DNA of 64,000 bases from Ailanthus altissimus (GCA_946807835.1 OX327705.1:18630501-18694500), one strand, 5' to 3'; counted from the stretch's first letter, positions 25,198 through 37,931 are shown. Numbers and translations: made by a program. Notes: a model not told the origin generated them from the sequence alone.

Positions 25198-28047
25198 TGT
25201 AGTAACCAGTATCCACGACTGGTAAGAATAAGTATTTATATATGTATAAATATACGTATTTTATTTGTATGTTGGTGATACTTGATTTATATATTGTTAT
25301 TAGTAGTGTTTGTAAAGGTTAAGGTTATACTATTAGCATTGGGTTTAATTGCAAGACTTTAGATTTATTTTAGGGACCAAATTATAATACTTTAAAAGTT
25401 TTGGGGGTAAATTTATAAATACTAAAAATTAGTCACTTAGTATAAAAATACAATTTTAAAACCCTAATTCTCTCATTTTGGTCGAGCTACCTCTTTTAGA
25501 GAGAGAGAAGAGAGAAATAGAGAGGAGAGAAAGAGGAGAAGAAGAAGAAAAAGAAGAAGAAATTGGAAATTTAAATTTCAAGAGGTATATCATACCTATT
25601 TCTCAATTTATTGGTATTAATTAAGTTAATTCTTTTAAGTTTTGATTTCTAAAAATATGTATAATTGAGGATTTGTTGTGTATTTCGTAAGATCTTATGA
25701 GAATTGACGATGATCTATAAGATAGCTTGATAAATTATGATGAATTATGGAATTTCTACTGGATAGCCTCTTGATCTAGGAATTTCATAAATTATTGTGA
25801 TTCGATTCTGATTTTGAATTTTGAGTATATGAAATTAGACCTGTTTAGGATCATCTGAAACTTTGAATCGATTGAAAATTCTGGAAATTATATTTTTAGT
25901 GAATTTACCAAAATGACCCTGAAAGTTTGAAAATTTCCTGTGTAAACAGTATGTTACAGTGGAAAATAAATTTTGACCTATTGAATGATCTTCAAAAATT
26001 ATGAATTTATGGAATATAATAAGTTTATATGTCTAATGTGATATACTCAGAATTGAAAATTTAGATCAATGTGGTTGAAGTGTTATGATTTTCTAGAATG
26101 TATCAGCTCATTGCAGTATTTAATTAACAGATTTTTAAAGTTATAGAATAAAATAGTTTTAAAATACTTTTTGCAGTGATTTGGAAGTGAAATATTTATC
26201 ATGGATTGAGATATGTGTAAGAGTAATTATGTGATAGTTTTATAATTTTTGAGTTAGTATATGATTTTATAAAATTAGGAGATTGAATACTATTCAATAA
26301 GTATCTTGATCTTGTCAGGTTAGTAGTTTGGATTCGATGGTATGTATGGAATGGATTGTGTATGAATTTTGATATAATATTTATATATAAGAAGGATATA
26401 TGAGTCAAGAATGATATATTCTGATTTTGGAGTAATTGGACATCATTTGATGTATTAGAAAATTTTGTTAAGTGTAAGTGGTTAAAATGACAAGTTTTGA
26501 GAAACCAAGTATTTAGACCAATTTGATGTGATAAATGCATTGTGTATAATTTTGTAAGCTATTTAAAGTATTTTGTGTGAATTGTAAGGCTTATGAAAGG
26601 ATTAATCTCCATTGATAGGTTAAGGAGATTTAAGCCTTGTAGCTGAAAGTGTTAAGAGGTAAGTATACTAGACTTTTTATTGAAATCACAATAAACGTAG
26701 TAATTGTTTTGTATGATCTTGTAAATGTGGTTAGGAATATGTTTATGTTATGTTAAAGTATATTTTGATATGAAATGTAAAGATATGTATTTATGAATGT
26801 GAGCATAGACATACATGACATACATGTATTTTTTTGAAAGTGAGCTTTCAAAGTGAAATGTGTTTAACAAAGAGAGCTTTTGAAGTGTAATATGTCCATG
26901 AGAAATATTTTGTGTTTTAAGGGTACTTGAACTCACTGTTAACTTAGTAGGCATTTTATGTGATTTGTGGATCCTTTATGTATGGCATTTCCTTCGGGAT
27001 TGGTATATGTTATGTGTTCCGTATGTAGGGAGGATCCTATTGGTACCTAAAGGAAGAGTGAGTCATCACATTCGTGTAGTGACGTATTGGTGCATGTGAG
27101 AGGACACACCGATGATCAAGGTGAGGGTTTGGCTTTTACCTTCGGGCATGAACATTATATATGTGTAATTTAAACCTCACTTGTACTATTTCTCTCATAC
27201 GGTATGTCACCTACGAGTGATATTTGGCTCATTATGTGATATGTGATATGAAAGTCCTGCTAAGTAGTAGTTGAGTGATGATATTCTTATTATATGTTTT
27301 GAAAGAATGTGTAAGCGCTTACCCGACATGTGATTTGATAGGATTCTAATTTTAATTGATCACAGCATATCATACATATGCATTGTGTACATATATGTAT
27401 TTATATTTGATATATGAAAAACTAGTATGCTTACTGAGTTTTATACTCATTATAGTTTATGATGATTTCAGGTAAATAAGGTGCATGTGTGCTTAGCGGA
27501 TTTGGCAAGGCTTCTGCTGTTTCTTGGGTTCTCTAAGTTGCTAGGTTACCAAGTGTTTCATTTGGGGACACGTGGGATATGATATTTGATTTGTCCCTAT
27601 TGAATAAATACTTATGTATTATTTCATTGTGTGTGGATTGGATTTGGTTTAAGTTTTATAAAGTGTGGTTATTGGATGATTTTAAGTAAGAATTTGCAAT
27701 GGATATATTTTGGGCTCCCGGTAACAAAGTTGCTACTGGTGACGTAGTAGAGTATTAATCTCTGAGAAAACTCTGCGTATCTCCGATTTAATAATTGTCC
27801 CAGTCATAATTCAATTGCTATAATTCTGAAAGAAATTGAAATAAATGTTTAAATATTGTCAGGAGAAGTTTATATTTATATGTTAGGTTATGGGTTGATT
27901 TTAGTGTTGAACTTACTAGCAACTTGCTAAGGATTCCTGTGTTGAATGAAAGTTGAAACTTTTGTGTAATATTATTTATGAGTGCACATGCAGTGAATGA
28001 ATGTAAGTGATGTCGTGTGTCAGATCTTTTGGGTCTTGGGTGTGACA
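25198..28047 (+). mobile_element. Solo LTR (Ty3-gypsy type), 2850 bp, TSD TGTAT
   Basis: The sequence begins tgtagtaacc, ends ggtgtgaca (TG...CA), and is flanked on both sides by tgtat (25193-25197 and 28048-28052), a perfect 5-bp target duplication. No internal retrotransposon coding region, primer-binding site or second LTR is present, so it is a solo LTR left by LTR-LTR recombination. Internal features include a purine tract at 25495-25560 and the passage 'cttactgagttttatactca' near 27430, typical of long chromovirus LTRs. A 113-codon minus-strand frame inside is not a gene. Orientation is assigned from sequence resemblance only. Confidence 0.88.
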
Positions 28048-28052
28048 TGTAT

Positions 28053-29260
28053 ACCTTTTAAGAAAGAGCAGTTTTGTCTTACATTTTTTAGTAAATCACA
28101 AAGCTAAAAAGCATGCATCGAGTTCTCACCACCTCAGACATAGTGCAGGCAGACCTTATCTACTGGCATATAATAACTCTTTAGATTGGAAAAGTTGGAA
28201 TCCATTCATTTGATAGCTTTCTATAAGAAAATTTTAATCTTAAAAAGAAGTGCCATTTTCCATAGATATTGCCATCAAGAACGTGAGCAAGAACCATCAT
28301 CACTATCAGAAGCTTAATTAAGAGCATGAAGCAGTCAACACCCATTATTCACAATGTAATATCTATACTTGTCAAAGTGTCATAGAAGAGAATCCTCATG
28401 TTATCACCATTAAGAAGAAGGAGGAATACTAAGAATCAATTTTTGTTCCCTCATCTGAAAAAGATCATGATAAGTTCTCGATTCTAGAAGCCAAATAATT
28501 TATAAGGGAATAAAGGCTTGAAAGAGAATGGTCGTAAGAGCCATTGATCATAATATACAAAAATGGTTGAGCCATCTCCAACTTGCCACCAACAATTAAC
28601 ATCCATACAAAATACTCTTCCACACGAAAGAATCAAAATGTCGTTGTTAAACTTGCAAAAAAGAACCATCAAGAGAATACAAAATTTTGAGAACTTTGAC
28701 CACCAATGAATGTAGACTAGAAATTAATTGCCATCATTGTTTAGCCAACATTGCTTGATTAAAAGTATTTAAGTCTTGAAAACCCATGCCACCATCTTTT
28801 TTATTTTGTTAAAATGAGACTCCCAAAAACATTAATGAATTATTTTCTTGTCCTCGTCACCGCCCCACCAAAATCTAGCACAAAGTTGGTGAACTCTTGA
28901 AGAAGACTCTTTAGAAGATATTCATAGCACATGTTAGAATAGATTGAATTACAACTTATCCCACAATGCCCATCTTTATGAAATAATGGCTCGACATTCC
29001 TACTTGTCAGCCCATACCTTCTCAAAGTAAAATCTATGATGAATCTAGCGTGAAGCATTGATACCTACCAACTCAGAATCACCATCCAAAAACAATAAAA
29101 ATAGCCTATGATTAGAACCCTAAGAGTCTAGGTGTCGCACCATAATAGTAAAAAATAAGTTCACTTAAGAGTAATTTTGAAACATATGATCAATCTATTC
29201 CTGAAGAAAAGACTTTGAGGTATGACCATTAATTACATCATGTAAAAGAAGGGCCCACAT
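28053..29260 (-). pseudogene. LINE reverse-transcriptase C-terminus and zf-RVT
   Basis: The minus-strand frames give 'LCARFWWGGDEDKK', 'GGMGFQDL'-like and 'WQVGDGSTIFVYYDQWL' (the W.vGdG..i....D.Wl motif of plant LINEs). A zf-RVT-like region follows, with 'LSIPPSS', 'KMALLFKIKIFLWKA' and 'FTKKCKTKLLFLK'. 28484-28672 and 28840-29058 are the longest uninterrupted parts. Frameshifts and stops are frequent. The catalytic FADD region of the reverse transcriptase is not present. Confidence 0.7.
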
Positions 29261-30313
29261 ACTTTAATAATTATTATTTAAAATTATTTATTATCAATTG
29301 AATAATACATATTTTAACTAAAATATTTAGATTAAAATTAAAATTCGATGTATTTACAGTTTTATTATTTTCAATACAATTTTGTTATATTTTATGATTA
29401 ACTATAAGTTAATATTTCAATATATTTTTAATATATTTAATTTTGTCCAATCCTATATTGCACCAAATATAAAAGACATTACTAAATATATCCAATCTAG
29501 TCTAATCCAATCAAATCCAATTTTATCATATCTTATTAATCTAGTCCATTTGAGTCCTACATGCTAAATATAACTTCTTCTTTTTTTTAATAAGGATTTC
29601 ATTCAACAAACCATTAAAATATACAAGAGAGTTTGGGATGAAGCATCGTCCACCCCAAATAAGAAACTTTACAACTAAAACAACTCTTTTGGTTAGGATA
29701 CATTTTATATCACAATAATTTCACTACCAAAAAAAAAAAACAATTGGAGCAAGATTTATAAATAATCCATAGCAATGCACTTTTGAAAGAAGTTAATAAC
29801 ATCTTACTAAAGTACAAGGAGGAATTTTTGTGCATTGAAGATGCTATTCAAGGCAACCTACAGATCTCGTGGACAGTAATTCGAGCTCAATGGAAAAATC
29901 TCTACTACTCTTTCTTTGATCCTCCACCACTATTTTCTACACTCTTTCTTAGTACTGTAATGGAAGATCTGCAGAAAATACTCCAACACCAAATATTTAT
30001 TAGATCTAAACTATAAAGTCACATATTTAAAAAGTGGCCACCATAAAACACCAATAAAAAATAATAAAAAAACCACTTAAGAATAAAGTTTAGGTAGAAA
30101 AAAAATCCCATCTAGATGAAAATTTATTTCCATTATAAAAAAACAAGTAGAGAAAAAAAAAAGAAACCAAAATAGAAAAGTTTGAAGAGAGAACCCAAGA
30201 GTTGCTCTCTTTAATGGAGGAAAGAAAGCAAGTAAAATGAAGGGTTTTTGAGTTTATGAAACGAGAGAAAAGGGGGTTTTGATGTTACATTATGCCAAAT
30301 GTAACCTTAATAG
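29261..30313. other. AT-rich segment with poly-T-headed retroposon-like sequence
   Basis: A T-run at about 29580-29588 followed by 'aataaggatttcattcaaca' looks like the reverse complement of a LINE 3' end with its poly-A tail. A twelve-A run lies near 29730. A 77-codon plus-strand frame at 29783-30016 has no recognisable domain. No gene is called. Confidence 0.35.
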
Positions 30314-30328
30314 TTAATTCTTATAACT

Positions 30329-31563
30329 TTTTTTTTTGAGTGGAATGATATTATATCATTAATATCGTCAAGATATTACATCAGATTCTTTTAATAAATA
30401 TATCAAAGGAATAACAGAAGAAGATAAATACATTTTGAGATCATCTGATTCAAGTTTCTTGCAAAGAAGAAGACCGTCATACCCATAGTAGGTAAGACAA
30501 GACTTTTTTCAGAGAAAGAGAAGACAGACCTTTTCAAAGAAAGGGAAGACAGACCTCCATAGGAGAGAAATACAAACCTCCATAAGAGGGAAATACAAAT
30601 CCCTTCACAAAGGGAGAAATTATTATCGCATAAAATTAAAAGAAAACTAAGTCAAATTAACAGCATAAATCATCAACAATGAGCAAGCAAACCACATATT
30701 CGGGAAACTATGATAATAAGCTACCGAGCAGAGTACCATCAGACTGGAGCAAAGCTACTGAGAATGGTGAATGCTTAGCAAGGTAGTGAGTTCAGAGAGA
30801 TGGCTAGATGGTTGCCCACATCTCGCAGTATGCCCGAACGACAGGAACATTCGAGAACGAAAAAGCCGCGGCAAAACACTAGCGGCCGACGATGTACTCC
30901 GGATAGGCCATGGCCACAAAAGGTCAGAAGCATATGGCGATTTCGGATCAGTTCCACCGTGTCCCGAAGAGGCTCGGAGCGGGTTGGGGAGAAACAGTGG
31001 CGGGCAAGGTGCACTGACTCCGCAAAAATGACCGGCAGCTCCAGGCGGTAGTAATGCAAGCCGCTAAATTTGCATCAACCCGATAGGCGAGGAACAGGTT
31101 GTGGGAGCAAAGCTGCACTAGGACAATGGTTGGAAGTCTGATGGTGGTCGGCACAGTGGGGGGTCGAAAAGATGGTCGGGGATGAGGATAGATGGGCAAA
31201 CGGCTGAGTCGGGTTTAGGATGAGTGGAGGGCATTGTCATTGAGCGACAAGGAGGGGCGGCGCATCTGTGACAGACGGGAAATCACGAACGTCAAGCAGG
31301 AGCTCGCCGGTCGGGGTGGTTGACTCCACCTAAAACAGAACAGGAAAAACACCATAAAAAACAAAAGGAGAAGAAAGAGAAACGAGCTTGGAGAAGAGAA
31401 GAAGAGAAGAGCAAGGTCCTCCAGAGAGAGGCTGACAGCCTCTCCTCGGAGGGTTGCGACGGCTTTGCTTTAGAGGCTTTTCTCCTTTCGAGTGCTAAGA
31501 TTTTTCAAGAGCGTTTTTTATGTTTTAACACTAATGCAACAAAGGATGTTAAATGTTAGACAA
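30329..31563 (-). mobile_element. Retroposon with poly-A tail and 15-bp target duplication
   Basis: On the minus strand the 1235-bp insert ends with a run of about ten A residues (30328-30337 on + is T). It is flanked by ttaattcttataact at 30314-30328 and again at 31564-31578, a perfect 15-bp target duplication. This is the signature of L1-machinery retrotransposition. The 5' two-thirds (about 30770-31500) is markedly GC-rich compared with everything around it. No reverse-transcriptase or endonuclease motif is visible, so it is either a LINE deletion derivative (5' and 3' UTRs joined) or a retrocopy of an unidentified cellular transcript. Overlapping ORFs of 79-94 codons on both strands gave no recognisable domain. 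Confidence 0.82.
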
Positions 31564-31579
31564 TTAATTCTTATAACTT

Positions 31580-32050
31580 GAAAATTATATTATTATTTTT
31601 GTTCAGTATGATTTATATATTATACTAAGCTTTAGCTTAAAGAGCCTCAACTCTTTATATTTTTTTTAAGAGTGTATTTGTGAGTTTTATATTTTATTAG
31701 AAGAAAAATATTAATTTTTAATATCATTTTATATTTATATTCATACATAGAAGAAATATATATTTAATAAAATAAATACTTTCAAACACACTATAACCTT
31801 ATTACTTATTGAAATTATCAAAATTTCATTTTTTCAATGCAATAGTGATTAATGATATTGCTTATTTATTTTAGTTTTATTTTTAATAATTAATTAATTA
31901 TTTTTATTTTTTGTATTTTATATCAACTCACATACTAGATTCATTTTTATTTAAAATTATACTTAATTAATATGAAAAATAGAATGTAAATATCACACAA
32001 AAATGACGACAAAAAAAAAAAAAAAGTTGGAATTCATTTGGTTTGGTTAT
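31580..32050. other. AT-rich upstream region of the zinc-finger gene
   Basis: No ORF or element recognised. It includes a run of 16 A residues near 32011. Core promoter elements could not be placed with confidence. Confidence 0.4.
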
Positions 32051-32072
32051 CATATCCTTATCCAAGGATATG
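32051..32072. promoter_or_regulatory. Inverted repeat just upstream of the zinc-finger gene
   Basis: catatcctt-atcc-aaggatatg: 9-bp perfect arms around a 4-bp loop, 73 bp before the start codon. It contains TATCC/GGATA words seen in plant promoters (I-box/MYB-related type). A regulatory role is inference. Confidence 0.3.
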
Positions 32073-32144
32073 ACACAAGAGAAACATTAGCTGCTTTGGT
32101 AGCACCCACCGCCCGCGGAAAAACCTCAGTTGGGTTTTAACAAA

Positions 32145-35100
32145 ATGGGCGGCGCCGCTAGATTCCTCTTCACTCTCACCCATTCCCCACTCCTCCACCA
32201 CCGCTGCTGCCCTTCCCTCTTCCGCCTCTCCCGCCCCCACCGCCGCTGCCGCCACTGCCTTCTCCCACCTTCTCTCCCCTCTCTCTCCTACACCACGCAA
32301 CCATCCCCACCTGGCCCTACCGTAAAACGTTTACTTCCCATCAAATCTTCTTCCCGCCAACTCCACACACAATCTTCCGCCGTTCTCCCCCACGCCCCTG
32401 CCCCGTGCGTCTCTCCCGCCTTCCCCGAATTCCACGCTCTTCTCGACAATCTTTCCGCTTGCGGGTACTTCAGTCGTCCAGTTACCGATGAAGAGTACGC
32501 GGCCGGCGCCAATTTGTCGGAGGATTTCATACGCGCCGCCAGCGGGTGCCTCTCGTTCGCGCGAGAACGGCCCAATCTGTTAGGGTTAGCTATCTTCTGG
32601 GATTTTGTAATTCTTTTTGTGGGTAAATTGAATTTTTATTATTTTTATAATTAATCTTAGTGTGTTTTTGTGTTATGTGAATGTATAGGATGGTTTCAAG
32701 GGGAGATCTTGAGGTCGTGGTTGAAAACGGCTCGCCGTTTTTGTTCAAAAACGGCGATGACTCAGTAAAGAGAATGAAATCTTTTCTGGGAAATGATGTA
32801 AGTTTCTAAATTAGCTGTATTAAGTATAAATTGAATTTCGTGGTGTAAGGTGGCGATCAATGGTTGCTAATCAGGTTGTTATAATATTGCTTCTAAGATA
32901 TTTATAATCTCCTCAGACTCTATAGAACTAGTTGAGTCTTGTAAAATTTGCTGGAGTGGAAAGAAAATACGGTAGAGCAACCTCTTCTGCTCCGGAAAGA
33001 AGGACATTCGATATTATTGCTGCTAATGCAGCTCTAATCTGTATTTTGAAAGATGTAATTTGAAACTCTCAAAATATGATAGGTGTAGGATTTTATTAAG
33101 GGCGAACATATGAACACATTAATTTTAAGCCTATAATTGGCTTCAAGAATAATATTGAAGAGCAACATTGATGTCGGATAGTTTTTTAATCCAGGTTTGT
33201 AAGTCTTTACTGGACGGTGTTTGCTATGTTCTTATGTGAACTCCTCATTTGATTTGATAAATTATGTGTCATTAGGTGTAAGGTTAGGGGGTAATTTTTT
33301 TTTTTTATAGTCAAAAGGATTATCTTGTTAAGAGAATCCAAATCAATTCCTAGCTTATAGGGGGGTCCTCTAATGTGTTTACTGCATACAAATTGAGAAT
33401 AAAAACTTGAAAATTACATGTCATTCAAAAGAGAATTTTCCTCTTCGAGTTTGAAATTATTATTATTATTACTACTTTTTGTCCTAGCAATATCTATTCT
33501 GTGGAAAACATTTTACTCACTCTTGGACACATTTTATTGTCAGTTTTTTTCACCATAAAATATTTTCTAATTCAGGGTTTATGCTAATCATGGTTAATAT
33601 ATTTTTTCTCCTCGTTATAACCATATGATACCAGTGACCATGGAGAGACAGTGATCTGCACAAAGGAAGATGGCTGAGAAAATATACCTTTGGAACTTAT
33701 GTACTATCTATTAAAATTAGAAGTTTAGAAATTAGAAACATTAATATGAATTAAAATATGTTATTGTGTGCATCTTAAATTATGCTACAAGTTTTATCTC
33801 ATTTCTCTCATTCAAGTTTAACCAATTCTTGTGTTATTGACCTTAAACTTGTTGGAAATATGAATGTCATTTTTTTTTCCTTTATAATCTCTTGACAATT
33901 ATGGATATAATGAAGAGATTTTGGGACTTTGTTATGGAAGTTACAGCTACTGATCAAGTGCATACCATGCTCCTAACCATCTTCTACTCTTTTAGGTGTT
34001 GAATTCCAATAAAGCAAACACAGTTGATCTGATGAGGTTTCTGTTGAGTTATGCAAGTGATTTCTCTGCTTCTCTGGAAATAAACAATCTATGTAATAAA
34101 GAACTTGTTGAGTCATCTGTCCGAAATGTGTTGGGTGAATTGGCCAAGTTGAGCTATAGCACTCCGGAATCAAAACTCTCTGGGTCACTGCAAAATCAGT
34201 TCGCTGATAGAAACGGACAAACACCCAGACCTGTCTGGGAAAATATTGAAATGAAAAGAGGCGACTGGAATTGCCCAAGGTAGAGTTTTGATTTCCATTC
34301 TCCTGTCTTTCATTTTACTATGTCAGCATAAGGTGTTAAATTCATATATGATTTAAATTCTTTTCAACTTATTGAGTCTCTTTTTCTTCCTTCTTTTACA
34401 GTTCAATTTTGTACTGCTTTACCAAATTGGATGAGAAACATGTAATAAAATTAAATCTCACTCATTTATATGAAGATTTGGCATCCTCTTTCAACTAATA
34501 GTAGTTTATTGCATCTTCATTGAGCAGGTGTAACTTTATGAACTTTGCGAGAAATGTGAAATGCCTCGAGTGTGGGGAAGCAAGACCAAAGAGACAGCTG
34601 ACTGGGGGGGAGTGGGAGTGTCCTCAGTGAGTATTGCTTCTTACTATGTTTATTTTCAAAAGAGTGGTCAACGCATTTGCCGCTGATGGAATGACCCATG
34701 GTGATTTTACTTGTAACTTTCCTTTTTCAGATGTGACTTCTTTAACTATGCAAGGAATATGGTATGCTTGAGGTGTGATTGCAAGCGGCCTGGAGAGGTC
34801 TCACTTGCTACTGCCAACTCCACGTCAGTTCCAGGTTATGGTTATGGGGGCTCTGCAAATAAGGATGATATTGAGAGCAGGCTGGCTGCTAATGAAGAGA
34901 AGGCACAACGATGGTTTAGTAAGGTTTCACAGCTGAATAGCAGTTCTGACTTCAGCAGTGCCGTAGCAGATGAAGATTTTCCTGAAATTATGCCTGTGAG
35001 AAAAGGAGTTAACAGATTTGTTGTTAGCAGAAGGAAGACACCCTTGGAGAGGAGACTTGCTAATGCTCAGTATAGAAGAAACTTAGGTAATGAGGGTACA

Positions 35101-36429
35101 TCTGAGCATAATGATCCCCACATGGGGTGTGTGGATAATACCCTTGGCACAAGAGTCACCCAGAGTTTAGATAATATTCTTGGTCATTCAACTGCTGACC
35201 AAAATGCTAGAGCTGATAGTTCCCATCCTATTTCTAGTTTGGGTTCAATGCAATATGGAAATCCCAGAGGAAGCAATTCAAGTTATGTTCCATTTGTGCC
35301 ATTACCTGCAGATATGTTTGCTAAAGAACCTGAGAATGTGCAGGTAGATGAGAGGACACATGCAGTTTCAGACAACTACCAGTCTGTTGATTCAAACACT
35401 GGTGACCAAACTGGTACAATTATTAGGGGAAGTGATTGTAACAACTCTGGAGATGATTTGCGGCTGTCCGAGAAATGTGTGAACCAGCAGATCAGGGATA
35501 AAGAGAGTGAGCAAGCTGATAAATCTGAGAGATGGTTTGAAAGGGTTGCTGAGGTGGATAATGTTACTGATCTGGCAAGTGAAATTTCTGATGAGGACTT
35601 CCCTGAGATCATGCCAATGCGTAAAGGAGAGAACCGATTTGTAGTTAACAAAAAGAAAGATCGTTCTTTGACTTCACCAATGTACAAGAGACGTGAGGCC
35701 ATGGAGCAAGCTAACAATACTAATTTTGTCCCTTTTGTCCCCTTTCCACCTGACTACTTTGCTAAGAAGAACAAGCCAGAGGGAACAGATTCAACCACTA
35801 AAGCTGCTGGAGAAACTTCGAATTCTTTGATGCCAGGAAAGTTGGATGATGCTATACCAGCGGTGCCTAATATGAGTAGTGTGCAACGGATGCAAACTCA
35901 GCAGCTTGGTTCTGAGAGCTGGAACTCAAAACCTGTTGGAGAGAATTTGGATGGAATGAAGACAGGTACAGCTTATTGGACATCAACCAATGAAAGTTCA
36001 ACCCAGAGAATCAATAATTCGCTGCCTACCAGCAAAGATAATTGGAATGGTAGATATTCTGGAGAAGAGGCGAAAAAATTTCCTGGGTTTTCACCTCAAC
36101 CTGCTGGAAATCAGAATATTAGAAATAGCTGGACTGGTAAAAGCTTGGAGGGGTCGGCAGTGAAGGAACTGGATCCATTAGATATGTCAGAGGAGGCCAA
36201 GGCAGAGAGGTGGTTTCGACGAGTTGCCCAAATCAAGGACATCTCAGAGTTGAGCCAGATCCCAGATGAAGATTTCCCATCAATAATGCCAATGCGGAAA
36301 GGAGTGAACAGGTTTGTTGTAAGCAAGAGGAAAACACCGTTAGAAAGGAGATTGACGTCTCAACAGTATCGAAAAAATCTTCCGATTGTGAGCTCTGATC
36401 CAGTGAAGAAAGAAAGTGATAGTAGCTGA
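32145..36429 (+). CDS. RanBP2-type zinc-finger protein, VAR3/OZ family (874 aa, 5 exons)
   Basis: Exons are 32145-32578, 32689-32797, 33996-34279, 34528-34626 and 34731-36429, joined at GT/AG sites in frame (2625 nt, 874 residues). The first ATG is at 32145. The Arg/Ser/His-rich N-terminus (MGGAARFLFTLTHSPLLHHR) looks like an organellar presequence. Two RanBP2 zinc fingers have Cys at 274/277/288/291 and 307/310/321/324, each with the W-x-C and C-x3-N-x6-C pattern; introns 3 and 4 cut both fingers at the same place. The C-terminal half holds three ~60-residue repeats (about 364-428, 573-630 and 797-860; DEDFPEIMP, RKGVNRFVV) alternating with two VPFVPLPADMFAK-type motifs (494-508, 641-655). 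Family members VAR3/OZ1 and OZ2 act in organellar RNA editing, plastid development and mitochondrial intron splicing. The length best fits the OZ2 group, but orthology is inferred. No defect was seen. Confidence 0.92.
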
Positions 36430-37931
36430 GGAAGCACGGATGAACATCAATTCTAGTATTCCTCGTTGTACTGTATGATTATATATATTATATGATTATT
36501 TTTTTTTATCAGATTTTGTTGCTCAAATATAGTATCAGATAAATAGACCTTTCAAAACATGCCCCAACATTGTGAATAACAAGATTGGCATTTTGATGTA
36601 TGCTCCATCTCTGGGACTATAAACCATGATTTTATTGCTATGGCTCGGTTTTAAGAAGTTCACAAACTACTAAATCTGTTATTGATATTAGCCATGAATA
36701 TGTTGGTTTGGACTTGGCATTGACAGTGTTAATGGTTATATACAAATTGGAAATTGAAAAGCATTCCTGAGTTTTTACTTTTTAGTGGGACTAACCACTA
36801 TATAACGATAATCAAGTGCTAATATTGTTGAACTGAATAATAACGTTATTGAAATGTATTAGTCGGACCAATATCTTTATAATAGTACAAATATTATTAA
36901 ATTTGTAAATCAATAGTATTTTTGAGATAGTACCCATGAAGAAGATCATAAAATACAGCAAACCCAGCTTGTTGATAGGACCAATGGTCAAATGACGTTC
37001 AAGACTCGTGGATTGTGGTCATGGGTCGGTCGATAGTATATTTAGAATTAAGGTGCTGTACTTTTAACTTGCAATTAAAATTAGAAATTTAGAATCATTA
37101 ATTGCTATATAAGTGGATCACTAATTCATTAATAATGTACAAATGGTAAACATAGTTATCGAATAAATTAAGTTCATTTATAAATTTTTAAAAGAGGTTG
37201 TTTATTAAGTTTTAGGAACTGAGCATAAATAAGAGAACTATTAGTCTAGCAGTTCTGCCCTCTTTTAAATGTGAAGAAGAAGTTTTATAAGAAAAACAAG
37301 TCCGAAATAGTATGATTAAATTTTGAATTTTCTCCTCAATATGAGAATCGACCTTTACTTTAGAAGCATTTTATGGCTGTTGGAATTATAATCTGTTTGA
37401 TCTAAATTAGTGCTGGCATATTCATGATTCAAGAGGATCAGACGAATGAAATTGCTCGTTATTTGCGTAATCTTATAAAAATTGATGCATAACTTTAATT
37501 AAAATATTCACTATTTAGTGCGTAGTCTTACAAAAGTTAATGGTTAATTTTATTAATTGAAATAGTGAGCGATCATCTGATCAAAATTATATAAAAATAC
37601 ATATAACACCATGCACAGGTTTCATGCATACTTAGAACCCTTTCAGGCTTCAGCTACCTACTAAAAACGACAACTTTTTCCTCTCTGGTAAGATTCCAAA
37701 ATGACTTCTGATATTCCGAACTACGTGGCTCATCGCTCGTCTTTACTTTCATACTCCCTCATATGTCGTTTAAACAAAGTAACCACTTTGCTTATTCCAG
37801 CTCTTCAATTTGTCATTCTCTCATGCTTCCGGCAACAAATTCTCCCGGAAATGGGCGAGAAAATATGCCAGAAACTTTCACAATCTCCTCAATTTCGTTC
37901 GTTCTTTAAAAAATTTGAGAGAAGAAAAAAA
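36430..37931. other. 3' flank of the zinc-finger gene, no supported gene
   Basis: AT-rich. A plausible polyadenylation region lies at about 36470-36530 (tatgattatatatattatatg). A slightly GC-richer 88-codon frame at 37701-37967 (starting MTSDIPNYVAHRSS) runs straight into the copia C LTR at 37932. Its upstream 77 codons could be a fragment of an exon, but no domain is recognisable. Confidence 0.4.

Larger units (their letters stand above)
23160..29260 (-). mobile_element. Decayed LINE (L1-type) interrupted by later insertions
   Basis: On the minus strand the order from high to low coordinates is reverse-transcriptase C-terminal region, zf-RVT domain, linker and RNase H-like domain. The element is split by a solo LTR (25198-28047) and probably by a further 1.3-kb insertion (about 23640-24950). 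Removing the LTR and one target-site copy joins 'FTKKCKTKLLFLKG' to a LINE-like linker that ends 'FLLLAIKL.RLWVLRNQ', in the expected order. Stops and frameshifts occur throughout, so the element is inactive. Confidence 0.7.

Noticed and set aside
26199..26540. 113-codon minus-strand ORF
   Set aside because: It lies inside the solo LTR and shows no domain.
30771..31199. Overlapping GC-rich ORFs on both strands
   Set aside because: They lie in a retroposon insert and arise from high GC with few stops; no domain is recognisable on either strand.
32288..32575. 95-codon minus-strand ORF
   Set aside because: Shadow of GC-rich exon 1 of the zinc-finger gene.
35376..35717. 113-codon minus-strand ORF
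   Set aside because: Shadow of the last exon of the zinc-finger gene.
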